Assembly (NCBI GenBank): GCA_905221605.1
Contig: CAJNDS010001202.1
Span: 218,854-282,853 of the forward strand
Source: Symbiodinium natans
Taxonomy: Eukaryota > Sar > Dinophyceae > Suessiales > Symbiodiniaceae
Length of the DNA stretch: 64,000 nucleotides
Direction: 5' to 3'
Part shown: positions 1-11,606 of the stretch, piece by piece
How the letters are laid out: each line of letters starts with the position of its first letter
Numbering within the stretch: position 1 is the first letter of the stretch
Program-made: the position numbers and the translations under genes
The notes under the pieces: model-generated
Seen by the model: only the letters and a program-made list of their open reading frames with translations
Databases searched by the model: none
What the model was told of the DNA's origin: nothing

Positions 1-560
1 AATGATTATGAACTTCGTCGAGAATTGATGAAAGAAAAGGAGGAATCCCTGCTAGCTAGTTGACATATTTCATATATATCATTTTTTTTGGAATCCCATC
101 ATACAAAATTTCGATCATTTTCGATCTAATCGAGATTATTCTCTATATGGCTGTGTGCCTAAACCCCCGGTTGTCGCGGCCCGCGCCCGCGTCCACCTCT
201 TACAGACCTCTGTAACGCCCGGCTTGTTACAGACCTCTGTCGCGCGCACGTTCGTATCATGTATATGACATTTTTTTACATGATATGATATTATATTATA
301 TATACATATACATATACTAAAAACGGGTCTCAGGACGCATTGGGGTAGGACGATAATTGCGTCTATTTGGGGCGCACGTTGCTTACGCAGATGTCGCAAT
401 AGACTGTGCTTGGTCTGTCGCGGTTATGTAACCCACTTGTAACGGAGTATGTCGCGCGCCGGGAGGCATGAACGCAGATTTTGGGGAATTTCGGGTTTCA
501 GGCTTCGGGGGTATCTTGCCTAAAACCTAGAGAGTCCCCCTGTTGAGGACTGAGTGGGAT
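1..560. other. Non-coding AT-rich start of window
   Basis: I see no convincing gene here. The stretch holds AT-rich DNA and short repeats: TTACAGACCTCTGT occurs twice at 199-241, and a motif close to GTAACGGGGTATGTCGCG occurs at about 438-456 and again at about 813-830. Open frames here are short and repeat-driven. Confidence 0.5.
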
Positions 561-593
561 TGGCCGCGACAAGCAAGACCTGGAACCCTCATA

Positions 594-755
594 GCTTCTT
601 GAAATTTACGAGCACTTCCCCCCCGATAAACAAGACTTGGAACCATTCTACATACTCAGCCTTTAAGAGTTTAAGGGGGTTTCAAATTCAGGGATATATA
701 TATTTGCTTCTTGAAACTCACGAACACTTACCCCCCGATAAGCAAGACTTGGAAA
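594..755. repeat. Two direct repeats, about 50 bp, 112 bp apart
   Basis: A unit starting GCTTCTTGAAA and ending near AAGACTTGGAA lies at about 594-643 and again at about 706-755, with roughly 85% identity by eye. Function unknown. It sits in non-coding DNA next to the RLE-element relic. Confidence 0.6.
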
Positions 756-999
756 CTGCAGACAACAACAAACAGGTCTGTCGCAAAACCCCGCCCATTG
801 ATACATACCCTCTGTAACGGGGTATGTCGCGTGCGTGGGCCGCGGCCCTGTTACAAGCAATTAACATTGGCACGCGACCATATATCCTGGCAGGGACAAT
901 TTCAATGGCTAGTGACGCCCTATTTCCTACCCTAATTTCTATCGTATTCTTAGCATGCAAGCTTTTCAAAAGGCGATGTACCCCCTGCTCACATCCCCG

Positions 1000-1500
1000 G
1001 GTTGTGTCGAGCACAATTGATTCGAAGCCAAACTTTTGCGCATCATATGCCTACAAAATTCCCTTATCTTGTCGTTTGATTTCTATATACGCAACCACAA
1101 CACTAGCCAGATTCGGGAATTATCGCCCTATCGTCACCGCTGTGAATGGAGACACCAACACGAAATCCAAAGCTATCGAGGAGAATCTCTACCATTCGTT
1201 CTGTTTCAAAAGGAGATTGACGATAATAAGATATCCGCCAGATGGCGTCCCTCAGCATTTGGCAAAACCCCCAAGCTCGAATTTGAACCACTTTCCCACT
1301 TCTCGTACAACCCTGAAAATCGTATCGTATAAAGAATAATATCAATATATGCGAGTCCGACAGCCTCCTGACATACAAATCATGCTATAACGATCCATAA
1401 TATCGAGAGTGTTCATATGGAAGGGGTATCCGCCATCATTATCCAAAATATCCAACCCAAATCGGGCATATCCGTCGAGCTCTCTATACATGCCAGGGTG
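1000..1500 (-). pseudogene. Decayed C-terminal fragment of an RLE-type retrotransposon
   Basis: Reading the minus strand, short stretches match the C-terminal part of the element at 12.9-15.8 kb. The frame ending near 1342 has LDIMDRYSMICMSGGCRTR, matching MDSLGYHSMTCMAGGDRTR there. Around 1231-1265 the DNA matches the segment that codes for the RRPADIL endonuclease motif, but in a shifted frame. No intact frame remains. It is a remnant of the same family as the 13-15 kb copy, not of the tandem copies A and B. Confidence 0.6.
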
Positions 1501-1876
1501 CAAGAGACTTCTGCTCCCAAAAGCACCAATTAAGAAATGAAGTGAAACCTGAATTTTTGATTCTTCCATTCTGAAACTGAGAGAATCCCATACAAGGGAA
1601 AAGAACATCCACTCACGAAATCCCACAGTGAAACAAGCCACGCTTGGGCAATGCACCCGCCGCCACCCCCAATTAAGAGAAGACGTCAGTGGATCGGAGA
1701 CACCAAAACAATGAAAGAGGGATTCTCCCAAAATGAAGAAAAGAGACTTCTGCTCTAATCCATGAATTCAGAAACTAAGTCGAGTTCATTCCTATCAATT
1801 GGATATCAAGTATTCACTGGCAAGTTCAGTCGTAGATCAATAGACCATTCCATCCATCTGCGCGGGGGAATCCTGA

Positions 1877-2905
1877 TCATGTCTCCGAATATATTTGGAG
1901 GAATTGGATGGAACGATCCCACGTGGATTGCGAGCCCTTGTTTCCATCTCTAGCTCGCTGTAAGCAAATGTGTCCGTGTTGCTGAAGAATGAAAGAGATG
2001 CGCTGTCTCAAGAGTTGACCCGTCGACCCCGGTTTACGCAGAAGATTGTCGTCAGCTGCCCGACAAAGTGATGTCAAAAGACGATCCCCTTCCGGCTCCA
2101 AACCTCCCGAATGTTCAAAGACCAATGGTTCAAATCCTACGCCCTGAGCATGATATCTCTGAGCTGTCGCACGATCTCTACGCTTGTTCTCCGCCCGAGC
2201 TTTGGCAGCCGACAAACTTTCACGTCCCAGATCCGATGACCGAAAAGGAGAAACAATCGAGATATCAAGGGCAATCTTCGGCATCAGACCCCAAACAGAT
2301 TGCCTACAAAGAGCAGTGGGGACAGTCAAGATATCCGCCGGGCGTTGAGCAGGCAAGTCAGGGAGAAGATGATTGGGTTCCAATTTACACTGTAATTTTC
2401 CTCCCTGAAGAGTCCGATAAATTTCGTCCCGAATCATATTGTGCAGGACCGTTTTTCCTCCAAGCATATGACAAGCGAGCGTGTGGTAGCCAAAAGAATC
2501 CTGAGATTGGGGGCATCGTGGACACGCCGTATCGCCTTCAAATACCTGTCTGCCAAGTCGCATAGAAAGAATATCGTGGAATGCAACATTAGACAAACAT
2601 ATATCAAAGGCATGGCTTGGGATAGCTCGAACCCATCCATCCGCCCATGGGGCGGCAAACGCCCGGAGCACTCGCTTGTGTTGATCCGAAAAAATATCAT
2701 CAAGACCCTTACGGAAGGAGAGCATCACGACATCCATCAATTCCTTTTGTTTCGGTTTGATATCGGGATTCTCAAGTTCAGACTGCCAATTCGGGAAGAT
2801 CTGCGCAAGTCGTTGAATTGCAGGAGCCCAACCCAATCTCGAGTAGTCCGGTCGGGCGGGGACCAAAGCCTCAACCAATGGCGCCACGGCCCGGCACGCC
2901 ACCAC
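1877..2905 (-). pseudogene. Copy A: C-terminal zinc knuckle and restriction-like endonuclease
   Basis: 342 codons open. Contains a CCHC-like knuckle (CPRCPQSQDSFGYHTLAC), then HN..RDEIYRTL, a PD motif in LLPDLPAQRPADIL, and ALDISIVSP, the order of catalytic residues in RLE nucleases of non-LTR elements. The frame then runs to a natural-looking end after a basic, Cys-containing tail. It is separated from the RT part by the 2-bp insertion near 2985, so in this copy the nuclease cannot be made as part of the polyprotein. Confidence 0.8.
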
Positions 2906-2967
2906 AAACGCTAGGTCAGCTCTTCCAAACGCTTGATTTCCAAGAGGGATCTGTTCGGAAGTAAACC

Positions 2968-4011
2968 CTAAACCACCAGCAGTGCTCTAGGGAGCATGGC
3001 TTGGAGCCATTGGGCATTCGTGAGTTTCCCGCCGAAAAGATTCTCAAAGGCCTCCCTATATCTACCATCATACCACTCCAAGAGCGGAATCAAGAAATGT
3101 CGAGGAGCAGTCCTACCCAAATAATTCAACTGAGGCCAGCCCATGCAAGTCTGAAGCAGATGAAAAGCAACGTGCTTCTGATCCAACTCCTCAAGGGCCT
3201 GGAATTGTCGCTCGAAATCCGATTTCCATTCAGCCAAGAATTCAGGAGATCCACATACAGGAGTCTTCAAGATTTGAATATTGCAAGTAGTATCAATACG
3301 AACGCCCAGGGCTTGAAATGCACTGACATCGCCCCGGAAAGCATCCCCGGCAAGAAGATAAAGGGTGCAATTACTGAGATCGTATCGTAAACCGTATTCC
3401 TCCGCAAGACGAAGCTCCTCCCGAAACAACCTCAACACTTCGTCGACTCTTCCTCCACTAAACCCATCATCCGCGTATTCAGGGGCAAAGAGAACGTCAC
3501 TCCCAATATTTGCCTGAGCCTCCTCAACCAATCTCTTTCGGGCAAGACAGAACAACGACATCATCATGGGGCACCCTTGCTGACCACGAGAACTAGTAGC
3601 CACCTCACCATCATAAACCAGATTGGACGGAGTCCCGTAGCACCACTCAGCAAATCTAGCAGAAGAAGGAGCGTGCCTCCGACATTCGTCCAGAAAAATT
3701 TCCGGAAGAATTTCATTAAAAGCGTTCTTAACATCCTTCTGCAAGAGAACACTCGTTGCATCTCCCCGACTACGACCAATCCAGTCTCTCGTGGCGTGCA
3801 CCAAAGCTTCAGCTCCCCCGGAGACACCAACTGCCACCTGATGTGGCAGCAACCTATCACGGATTGTGGTTGCATCAAGTCTGAAGGTGCACTTGAATAC
3901 AAGCTTGCGGAATACGTGTCCCATGACAATGGGCCTGGCGTCCTGAGTCAAAGGAACGGGTTTGCCTTCTTTATCCATTTTACCGATGCCCACAAGAGTG
4001 CCCCCAACCAT
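2968..4011 (-). pseudogene. Copy A: reverse transcriptase core
   Basis: 347 codons open. RT motif A is LLQKDVKNAFNE, motif B is RGQQGCPMMM and the catalytic motif C is PEYADDGF near 3470. The thumb region follows (LNYLGRTAPRHFLIPLLEW). Residues after LQAMLP are out of frame because of the 2-bp insertion near 2985. The upstream border is a 4-bp loss near 4006. Antisense open frames in this interval are shadows of this coding sequence. Confidence 0.85.
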
Positions 4012-5453
4012 GGCTGCAACGCAGCCGGGACATTTGCATCGGCGAGGATTTGCAAGAATTGCTGAAGAATTGGGAGAAGAGGAGATTCAAGTGAATGCCC
4101 CACAAGACCTTTCAGAAAGTCAGCTCTAAGCCCATCAGGTCCCGGTCCGGCCCCAACAGGAAAAGAATGAAGTGCCTTCAAGAGGATGGTGCTCTCGATT
4201 TCTGGGGTCGGAGGAAGCGCCGAACGGAGCGATCGACCCCTAGGATTAGGGGGGAACTTAGCGAGAAATTTGTTCTTAACGGCCTCAGTGCATGCCGCCA
4301 AGCCAGGAGAAACCAATCTCTTCATAGCCCGCCCCGGTCTTCCCAAAGATACCAATCGTCTCACATCAGCATGCACTCCCTCACGATAATGCTCCCGATT
4401 GTCATCCATGCTACCCCTCTTCGTTTGGACCACCCTGCCCTTGGCCTCGTCCCAAAGCTCGCGGCGCTCTCCCAATCGCCATCGCAGAAGAAGAGATTTC
4501 GTGAACATCAAAGCCTGTCCTCTCGTAACACCGCTTTAGGAAACATCAAGAGCTCAAGCCACGCTTGACGCGCCTGCCGCTTGCCAAGACAATCATCCCC
4601 ACTGTTTCGCCCTCCCTCAAGCACAGGCAAAGGATCCCAAGCGTCCGGTCTAGACGTACAAGTGACTGCGGCGAGAAGTTTACCATACTCTTCCCTAATC
4701 AGGGGCCAAAGTTCCGAGGGGAGTTGATCCTTAGTGAAAATAAGGGCAGTGAAAATCTCAAACAAAGAAGGAAGTTGAACCGCATATTGGGGAAAGGAAA
4801 TTCGATCTATTCCAACATCCCGCCACAAACTTGACAATAACGCAAGCCCATGTCCTGCAGAAACTCATCAGAGGGTCGACCCTGAATCTCACCAAGAAGG
4901 TGCATATCAAGATGGGCTCTCAACGCATCCTTAGAAGTCCACGCCGGCCCCCGCCCACGACTCCGGGCACACCCCTGAACAGGACAATAGAACTCTTCGC
5001 ATCCTCCACGTCGTCGAATTTCATTTGCGGAATCCAGAATCTCCCCAACTGGTATACCAAACAACTCTGCCAAAGCCAAGTCAGCATCAGAAGCCCTCTG
5101 CGCAATTCCGATTTGAGATGAAATCGTGGCGCCAGACCCTATCCCTTCATCAATCTCCATCGCACTCCCAGAAGCCCGCAAATTGGAGAAGAGACTCTGT
5201 CCCGGATAAGCAGGGAAATTCCAAATCAGGAGAAGCAACAAGAATCTTCCCCAAAATTCAAGGCCCTCCGTCAACCAGTGAACATCCGCCAAGGACACCA
5301 ATTTACACAACTCCACTGGCAAATGTCGCTCCATGACCCATGCCCCAATACCAGCCAGAAAAACCAATCCACGACAGACATCCCTACACCTCAACAACCA
5401 AATGGCGAGCAAGCAGAAGTAGACTCCCTGGACAATTCCCCTTAATGAGTTGA
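4012..5453 (-). pseudogene. Copy A: N-terminal zinc-finger and linker region
   Basis: Three overlapping open pieces (3948-4511, 4508-4837, 4807-5562) together match the N-terminal 400 residues of copy B. A C2H2 finger (C-x4-C with a later H-x3-H, CPVQGC...HLDMH) is intact. The second Cys/His finger is destroyed by the 58-bp loss near 4824. A 22-bp loss near 4528 makes a further frameshift. Copy A keeps a Trp codon where copy B has the TGA at 8603. Confidence 0.75.
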
Positions 5454-5459
5454 CAAGTA

Positions 5460-8400
5460 CGATCTCTACGCTTGTTCTCCGCCCGAGCTTTGGCAGCCGA
5501 CAAACTTTCACGTCCCAGATCCGATGACCGAAAAGGAGAAACAATCGAGATATCAAGGGCAATCTTCGGCATCAGACCCCAAACAGATTGCCTACAAAGA
5601 GCAGTGGGGATAGTCAAGATATCCGCCGGGCGTTGAGCAGGCAAGTCAGGGAGAAGATGATTGGGTTCCAATTTGCACTGTAATTTCCCTCCCTGAAGAG
5701 TCCGATAAATTTCGTCCCGAATCATATTATGCAGGACCGTTTTTCCTCCAAGCATATGACAAGCGAACGTATGGTGTCCAAAAGAATCCTGAGATTGGGG
5801 GCATCGTGGACATGCCATATCGCCTTCAAATACTTGTCTGCCAAGTCGCATAGAAAGAATATCGTGGAATGCAACATTAGACAAACATGTATTAAAGGCA
5901 TGGCTTGGGATAGCTCGAACCCATCCATCCGCCCATGGGGCGGCAAACGCCCGGAGCACTCGCTTGTGTTGATCCGAAAAAATATCATCAAGACCCTTAC
6001 GGAAGGAGAGTATCACGACATCCATCAATTCCTTTTGTTTCGGTTTGATGTCGGGATTCTCAAGTTCAGACTGCCAATTCGGGAAGATCTGCGCAAGTCG
6101 TTGAATTGCAGGAGCCCAACCCAATCTCGAGTAGCCGGGTCGGGCGGGGACCAAAGCCTCAACCAATGGCGCCACGGCCCGGCACGCCACCACAAACGCT
6201 AGGTCAGCTCTTCCAAACGCTTGATTTCCAAGAGGGATCTGTTCGGAAGTAAACCCTAAACCACCAGCAGTGCTAGGGAGCATGGCTTGGAGCCATTGGG
6301 CATTCGTGAGTTTCCCACCGAAAAGATTCTCAAAGGCCTCCCTATATCTACCATCATACCACTCCAAGAGCGGAATCAAGAAATGTCGAGGAGCAGTCCT
6401 ACCCAAATAATTCAACTGAGGCCAACCCATGCAAGTCTGAAGCAGATGAAAAGCAACGTGCTTCTGATCCAACTCCTCAAGGGCCTAGAATTGTCGCTCG
6501 AAATCCGATTTCCTGGTTTGACACCATTCAACCAAGAATTCAGGAGATCCATATACAAGAGTCTTCAAGATTTGAATATTGCAAGTAGTATCAATACGAA
6601 CGCCCAGGGCTTGAAATGCACTGACATCGCCCCGGAAAGCATCCCCGGCAAGAAGATAAAGGATACAATTACTGAGATCGTATCGCAAACCGTATTCCTC
6701 CGCAAGACGAAGCTCCTCCCGAAACAACCTCAACACTTCGTCGACTCTTCCTCCACTAAACCCATCATCCGCGTATTCAGGGGCAAAGAGAACGTCACTC
6801 CCAATATTTGCCTGAGTCTCCTCAACCAATCTCTTTCGGGCAAGACAGAACAACGACATCATCATGGGGCACCCTTGCTGACCACGAGAACTAGTAGCCA
6901 CCTCACCATCATAAACCAGATTGGACGGAGTCCCGTAGCACCACTCAGCGAATCTAGCAGAAGAAGGAGCGTGCCTCCGACATTCGTCCAGAAAAATTTC
7001 CGGAAGAACTTCATTAAAAGCGTTCTTAACATCCTTCTGCAAGAGAACACTCGTTGCATCTCCCCGACTACGACCAATCCAATCTCTCGTGGCGTGCACC
7101 AAAGCTTCAGCTCCCCCGGAGACACCAACTGCCACCTGATGTGGCAGCAACCTATCACGGATTGTGGCTGCATCAAGTCTGAAGGTGCACTTGAATACAA
7201 GCGTGCGGAATACGTGTCCCATGATAATGGGCCTGGCGTCCTGAGTCAAAGGAACGGGTTTGCCCTCTTTATCCATTTTTCCGATGCCCACAAGAGTGCC
7301 CCCAGCCAACCATGGCTGCAACGCAGCCGGGACATTTGCATCGACGAGGATTTGCAAGAATTGCTGAAGAATTGGGAGAAGAGGAGATTCAAGTGAATGC
7401 CCCACAAGACCTTTCAGAAAGTCAGCTCTAAGCCCATCAGGTCCCGGTCCAGCCCCAACAGGAAAAGAATGAAGTGCCTTCAAGAGGATGGTGATCTCGA
7501 TTTCTGGGGTCGGAGGGAGCGCCGAACGGAGCGATCGACCCCTAGGATTAGGGGGGAACTTAGCGAGAAGTTTGTTCTTAACGGCCTCAGTGCATGCCGC
7601 CAAGCCAGGAGAAACCAATCTCTTCATAGCCCGCCCCGGTCTTCCCAAAGATACCAATCGTTTCACATCAGCATGCACTCCCTCACGACAATGCTCCCGA
7701 TTGTCATCCATGCTACCCCTCTTCGTTTGGACCACCCTGCCCTTGGCCTCATCCCAAAGCTCGCGGCGCTCTCCTAATCGCCATCGCAGAAGAAGAGATT
7801 TCGTGAACATCAAAGCCTGTCCTCTCCGTTGACCGCGCTTATTTTGACGTAACACCGCTTTAGGAAACATCAAGAGCTCAAGCCACGCTTGCCGCGCCTG
7901 CTGCTTGCCAAGACAATCATCCCCACTGTTTCGCCCTCCCTCAAGCACAGGCAAAGGATCCCAAGCGTCCGGTCTAGACGTGCAAGTGACTGCGGCGAGA
8001 AGTTTACCATACTCTTCTCTAATCAGGGGCCAAAGTTCCGAGGGGAGTTGATCCTTAGTGAAAATAGGGGCAGTGAAAATCTCAAACAAAGAAGGAAGTT
8101 GAACCGCATGTTGGGGAAAGGAAGTTCGATCTATTCCAACATCCCGCTTTCGTGGCCAACAAGAGGGATGAATTCCTGAAGCATATCTTTGACTTATACT
8201 TCGGCCACAAACTTGACAACAACGCAAGCCCATGTCCTGCAGAAACTCATCAGAGGGTCGACCTTGAATCTCACCAAGAAGGTGCATATCAAGATGGGCT
8301 CTCAACGCATCTTTAGAAGTCCACGCCGGCCCCCGCCCACGACTCCGGGCACACCCCTGAACAGGACAATAGAACTCTTCGCATCCTCCACATCGTCGAG

Positions 8401-8563
8401 TTTCATTTGCGGAATCCAGAATCTCTCCAACTGGTACACCAAACAACTCTGCCAAAGCCAAGTCAGCATCAGAAGCCCTCTGCGCAATTCCGATTTGAGA
8501 TGAAGCCGCGGCGCCAGACCCTATCCCTTCATCAATCTCCATCGCACTCCCAGAAGCCCGCAA
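5460..8563 (-). pseudogene. Copy B: zinc fingers + RT + RLE polyprotein, one internal stop
   Basis: From 8563 a single frame gives a C2H2 finger (CPVQGC..HLDMH), a second finger (CCQVCG...IHPSC), an RT with LLQKDVKNAFNE, RGQQGCPMMM and PEYADDGF (near 6765-6776), then after TAG at 6485 the same frame continues into thumb, CCHC knuckle (CPRCPQSQ) and RLE motifs (LLPDLPAQRPADIL, ALDISIVSP). Copy A has CAG at the TAG position, so this is a single C-to-T change. Without it the protein would be roughly 1030 codons in this span. The product would copy the element's RNA and cut the target DNA. Upstream in-frame sequence is described separately. Confidence 0.85.
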
Positions 8564-8602
8564 ATTGGAGAAGAGACTCTGTCCCGGATAAGCAGGGAAA
8601 TA

Positions 8603-9343
8603 TCAAACCAGGAGAAGCAACAAGAATCTTCCCCAAAATTGAAGGCCCTCCGTCAACCAGTGAACACCCGCCAAGGACACCAATTTACACAACTCCGCTG
8701 GCAAATGTCGCTCCATGACCCATGCCCCAATACCAGCCAGAAGAACCAATCCACGACAGACATCCCTACACCTCACCACCCAAATGGCGAGCAAACAGAA
8801 GTAGACTCCCTGGACAATTCTCCTTAATGAGTTGACAAGCTGATTGACTCCCTGGACAATTCTCCTTAATGAGTTGACAAGCTGATTAACTTCCTGGAGG
8901 ATATCCCGAAGAAGAACAAGGAACTCTCCTTCAACAAATCCAGAACTATTCCCCGAATGACGCGCTCCAACAGCAGAGGCAGCACACGAGCGAAGATGGA
9001 ACAAATAGAAGAGGCTGGCAGCAAGGACCCAAAATGATCTACTCCTCACAATTTTCGTCGGAATAATCCTTTGGGATACCACGCTTCTGTTCTGATGACA
9101 TCCTCCAAGGATCAAAAGGAGCAAGAAAATCAAGCCCAATCTTCTAATTCTTCTACCTGCCCCCTTCCTTTGTCCCATAATCCGAAAGAGGAACACTCTC
9201 TGAACCCAAGTCATCCGCATATCTCCAACATCGTCCTCCGCCTCACCTAACCGACCTATCACAAAAACAACCCCACAAAACAACAACCAGACCCAATCCC
9301 TGAACTGAACGATGGGGAGGAGGTCGCACCAATATTCCATCAA
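8603..9343 (-). pseudogene. Copy B: possible N-terminal extension or 5' leader
   Basis: 246 codons open in the same frame as the polyprotein, ended by TGA at 8603-8605. Copy A has TGG-AAT where copy B has TGA-TAT, so the frame was once open through this point. The translation is hydrophobic, has no domain I recognise and includes a 14-residue duplication (VNQLVNSLRRIVQG twice). It may be untranslated leader that happens to be open. Confidence 0.4.
8804..8887. repeat. 42-bp tandem duplication in copy B
   Basis: The 42-bp unit beginning GACTCCCTGGACAATTC is present twice head to tail at 8804-8845 and 8846-8887. Copy A has the unit once, ending at its junction near 5457. The duplication keeps frame. 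Confidence 0.9.
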
Positions 9344-9350
9344 GCCCCCC

Positions 9351-9400
9351 CCTACGTGCTCCAGATGTTCCGGAACCTACGTGCTCCAGACGTTCCCGGA
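9351..9400. repeat. 25-bp unit repeated twice
   Basis: CCTACGTGCTCCAGA[T/C]GTTCC occurs at 9351 and 9376. It lies near the 5' edge of copy B, between the open leader frame and the spliced-leader-like motif. Confidence 0.8.
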
Positions 9401-9416
9401 GACTTTCTATTTGGCC

Positions 9417-9443
9417 CTTGAGCCTTGATACCTTGAGCCAAAT
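9417..9443 (-). other. Possible degenerate spliced-leader relic upstream of copy B
   Basis: On the minus strand 9443-9432 reads ATTTGGCTCAAG, matching the end of the dinoflagellate spliced leader (ATTTTGGCTCAAG) with one T missing, followed 7 bases later by GGCTCAAG. It lies about 90 bases upstream of the open 5' frame of copy B and in the same sense. Short matches can arise by chance, so this is weaker than the pair at 44.9 kb. Confidence 0.4.
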
Positions 9444-9829
9444 TCTTCTTGTAGGTTGCACTACAAAACCCTATAAAATGATAATTAAGAAAAAATTGGC
9501 TTGTGAGGACACAACTTTAGGTTCTCTAATATAATGCATGAACATATGAACGAAATGAATAAGGAAACAGAGAAATTAATAAACAATTGTTGAGAATTGT
9601 ATGAATCTTCTCTCTATTATTTTCATACATATCCCTTAAAAATGCTTGAGGTTTGTCGTCTTCTATATTTAAATTGTTGGTTCGGATTTATAATTTCTAT
9701 TGGCACCATAATTACGGGCCCGAAGTGTATAAACTTAGAAGTCGGAAAAATATAGTATTGCACTATGGGCCCGCACGGCCAGGTGCAGAGCCATTCAAAA
9801 ACCGAATAGTATAATTTGACTACGATGAT
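9444..9829. other. AT-rich non-coding stretch
   Basis: Nothing coding seen. AT-rich DNA between the end of copy B and the degenerate minisatellite. Confidence 0.5.
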
Positions 9830-11340
9830 ACTTCTAAAAAACCAAGCAACCATGTCGCGTTCACTTCCAAGATCCACACGGTCGCCATGATAGGTCAACT
9901 TCCAAGAGCCGGCCCACCGCAACGGTAAGTACGATCTAAAGTCATAATGGAAGGTATAGATCCACGAACCAAGTGAATACGATGTAAGGACCATACTATA
10001 CTACATGTACTCCCAAGAACCACGCGGCCATGAAGAGGTAAAGTACACGCATTTCCAAGAACCATACGGCCATGAGGAGGTAAAAGCTTCACCTCAAATA
10101 GGTATGTCTCCAAGATTCAATGGATCATAAATTCCAATTATGGTCACTTTCAAGAATTTGGCCACTACGATGGTAGGGACACCTCCAAGTTGGGTCATAA
10201 CAGCAATGGTACAATTCCAAGAACCGGGCGATCACGAACGACGTATATTTCCACGAGCCAGGCGACCAAGGCTACATACAGTAGGTAAAACTTCCAAGAA
10301 CTAGCGTACCACGGTAGGTACATTTCCAAGGTGGAACAGATCATAACACTTTCAAAATCAGGAAGCCACCATGACGTTCACCTCCATACTTCCAGGAACC
10401 AGGCGGCCAAGACGTGTAGGAAAAAACTCCAAGACGACTGTAGACACACTTCCCAGAACTGCGACCGCAGCGGTAGGTACACTTCTAAAGAACTAGGTGA
10501 CCGCGGCGCTTACTTCCACAACGTCAGGTAATTATACTTCCGCGTGCAAGGCGACCACGACGATAGCGAAAGACAAGCGACCGCGACGGTAGATGCAGGT
10601 CGAAGACACGTATCAAGATCGCATCGAGATAGAGATAAATTTCCAATATCGAGGCGGCCGCACGGTAGACACAATTCCAATAATCCATGAACCAGGCACA
10701 GATCAATTATAAGTGGTACTTGCGCTGTGTTTAGCCTGGTCGTTACCTCTGATTGGATATTCTTCTTGATTTCGGGCACCTTTCCTCTGGTTTCTTGAGG
10801 GGAATGGAATACTAGCGTCCGTTTTTATGACCGTGCCCCAAAACATTGTTTTACACAACGTTTTTGCCTCTTGCGCAACATAACGTGAGAGGATATTTGA
10901 CGTTTCTGGAATTAAAAACACGTTATCGTGTGAGCGCCCACGTCGTCTTTTGTGAGCAATGCCGCATTAACAGCGTCATGGCCTCTTTACATAACATGAT
11001 ATTAATATATCTAGTGCAATATCACGTGTTAACATTAGAAATATTATGTATTCTATATTATCCCAATACACAACCAGCCATAATGAATTCAACAAAGTAG
11101 TTTGCAGGACCGTCAGAGCATGCGTATCGTAGAAATACCACGCCTTCCATTAAATCCGAACTTATCAAGGCGTAAACAACCAGGCAATATATGGCGCCCC
11201 GACCTAACAAGTATTTCGAATTACCAAGCAATCAAACACTACTGACACTCCCAAGAAAAGGGCGCCCGCGGCGTAAATATAATCACTTCCAAGAATCAAG
11301 CGATCAGACATTATATACACTTCCAAGAACCAAGCAATCT
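9830..11340. repeat. Degenerate minisatellite, ACTTCCAAGAACCA... units
   Basis: Variants of an approximately 30-45 base unit, consensus near ACTTCCAAGAACCAGG then CGACCACGACGGTAGGTAC, recur more than a dozen times (for example near 9865, 10010, 10050, 10215, 10290, 10395, 10485). A block at about 10720-11190 has fewer units, then they resume at 11205-11340 up to the microsatellite. No stable frame. Confidence 0.6.
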
Positions 11341-11341
11341 C

Positions 11342-11606
11342 GACTATATATCTATATATCTATATATCTATATATCTATATATCTATATATCTATCTATC
11401 TATATATCTATATATCTATATATCTATATATCTATATATCTATATATCTATATATCTATATATCTATATATCTATATATCTATATATCTATATATCTATA
11501 TACCTATATACCTATATATCTATATATCTATATATCTATATATCTATATATCTATATATCTATATATCTATATATCTATATATCTATATATCTATATATC
11601 TATATT
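11342..11606. repeat. (CTATATAT)n microsatellite
   Basis: About 265 bases of an 8-base unit with a few (CTAT) and (ACCTATAT) interruptions. It makes a false open frame of Ile-Tyr repeats on the plus strand. Confidence 0.95.

Larger units (their letters stand above)
1877..5457 (-). mobile_element. RLE-type non-LTR retrotransposon, copy A (3'-complete, broken)
   Basis: Copy A of a two-copy tandem. It codes, on the minus strand, for zinc fingers, reverse transcriptase and a restriction-like endonuclease, the layout of R2-like non-LTR elements that target DNA through a C-terminal nuclease. Compared with copy B by eye it has a 2-bp insertion near 2985, a 12-bp in-frame loss near 3227, and losses of 4 bp near 4006, 22 bp near 4528 and 58 bp near 4824. 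It keeps the complete 3' end of the coding region, which copy B lacks. Its 5' end stops at about 5457, where copy B's truncated 3' end begins. Confidence 0.85.
5460..9450 (-). mobile_element. RLE-type non-LTR retrotransposon, copy B (nearly intact frame, 3' truncated)
   Basis: Second tandem copy, about 95% or more identical to copy A by eye, offset about 3.3-3.4 kb. Its coding frame is intact except for two in-frame stops (TGA at 8603-8605, TAG at 6485-6487). At the 3' side it breaks off at about 5460 inside the endonuclease tail, after RAENKRRDR, and fuses directly to copy A's 5' sequence. Truncation at the 3' end is unusual for a non-LTR insertion and points to a tandem duplication or unequal exchange instead of a fresh insertion. 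The 5' limit is uncertain; a spliced-leader-like motif at 9432-9443 may mark it. Confidence 0.8.

Noticed and set aside
6287-7396. 369-codon plus-strand open frame
   Set aside because: Antisense shadow of the copy B reverse transcriptase; the minus strand has all RT motifs in one frame.
6485-8605. Reassigned stop codons in the RLE element
   Set aside because: Copy A has CAG and TGG at the matching positions, and host exons end normally at TAA, TAG and TGA, so these are mutations.
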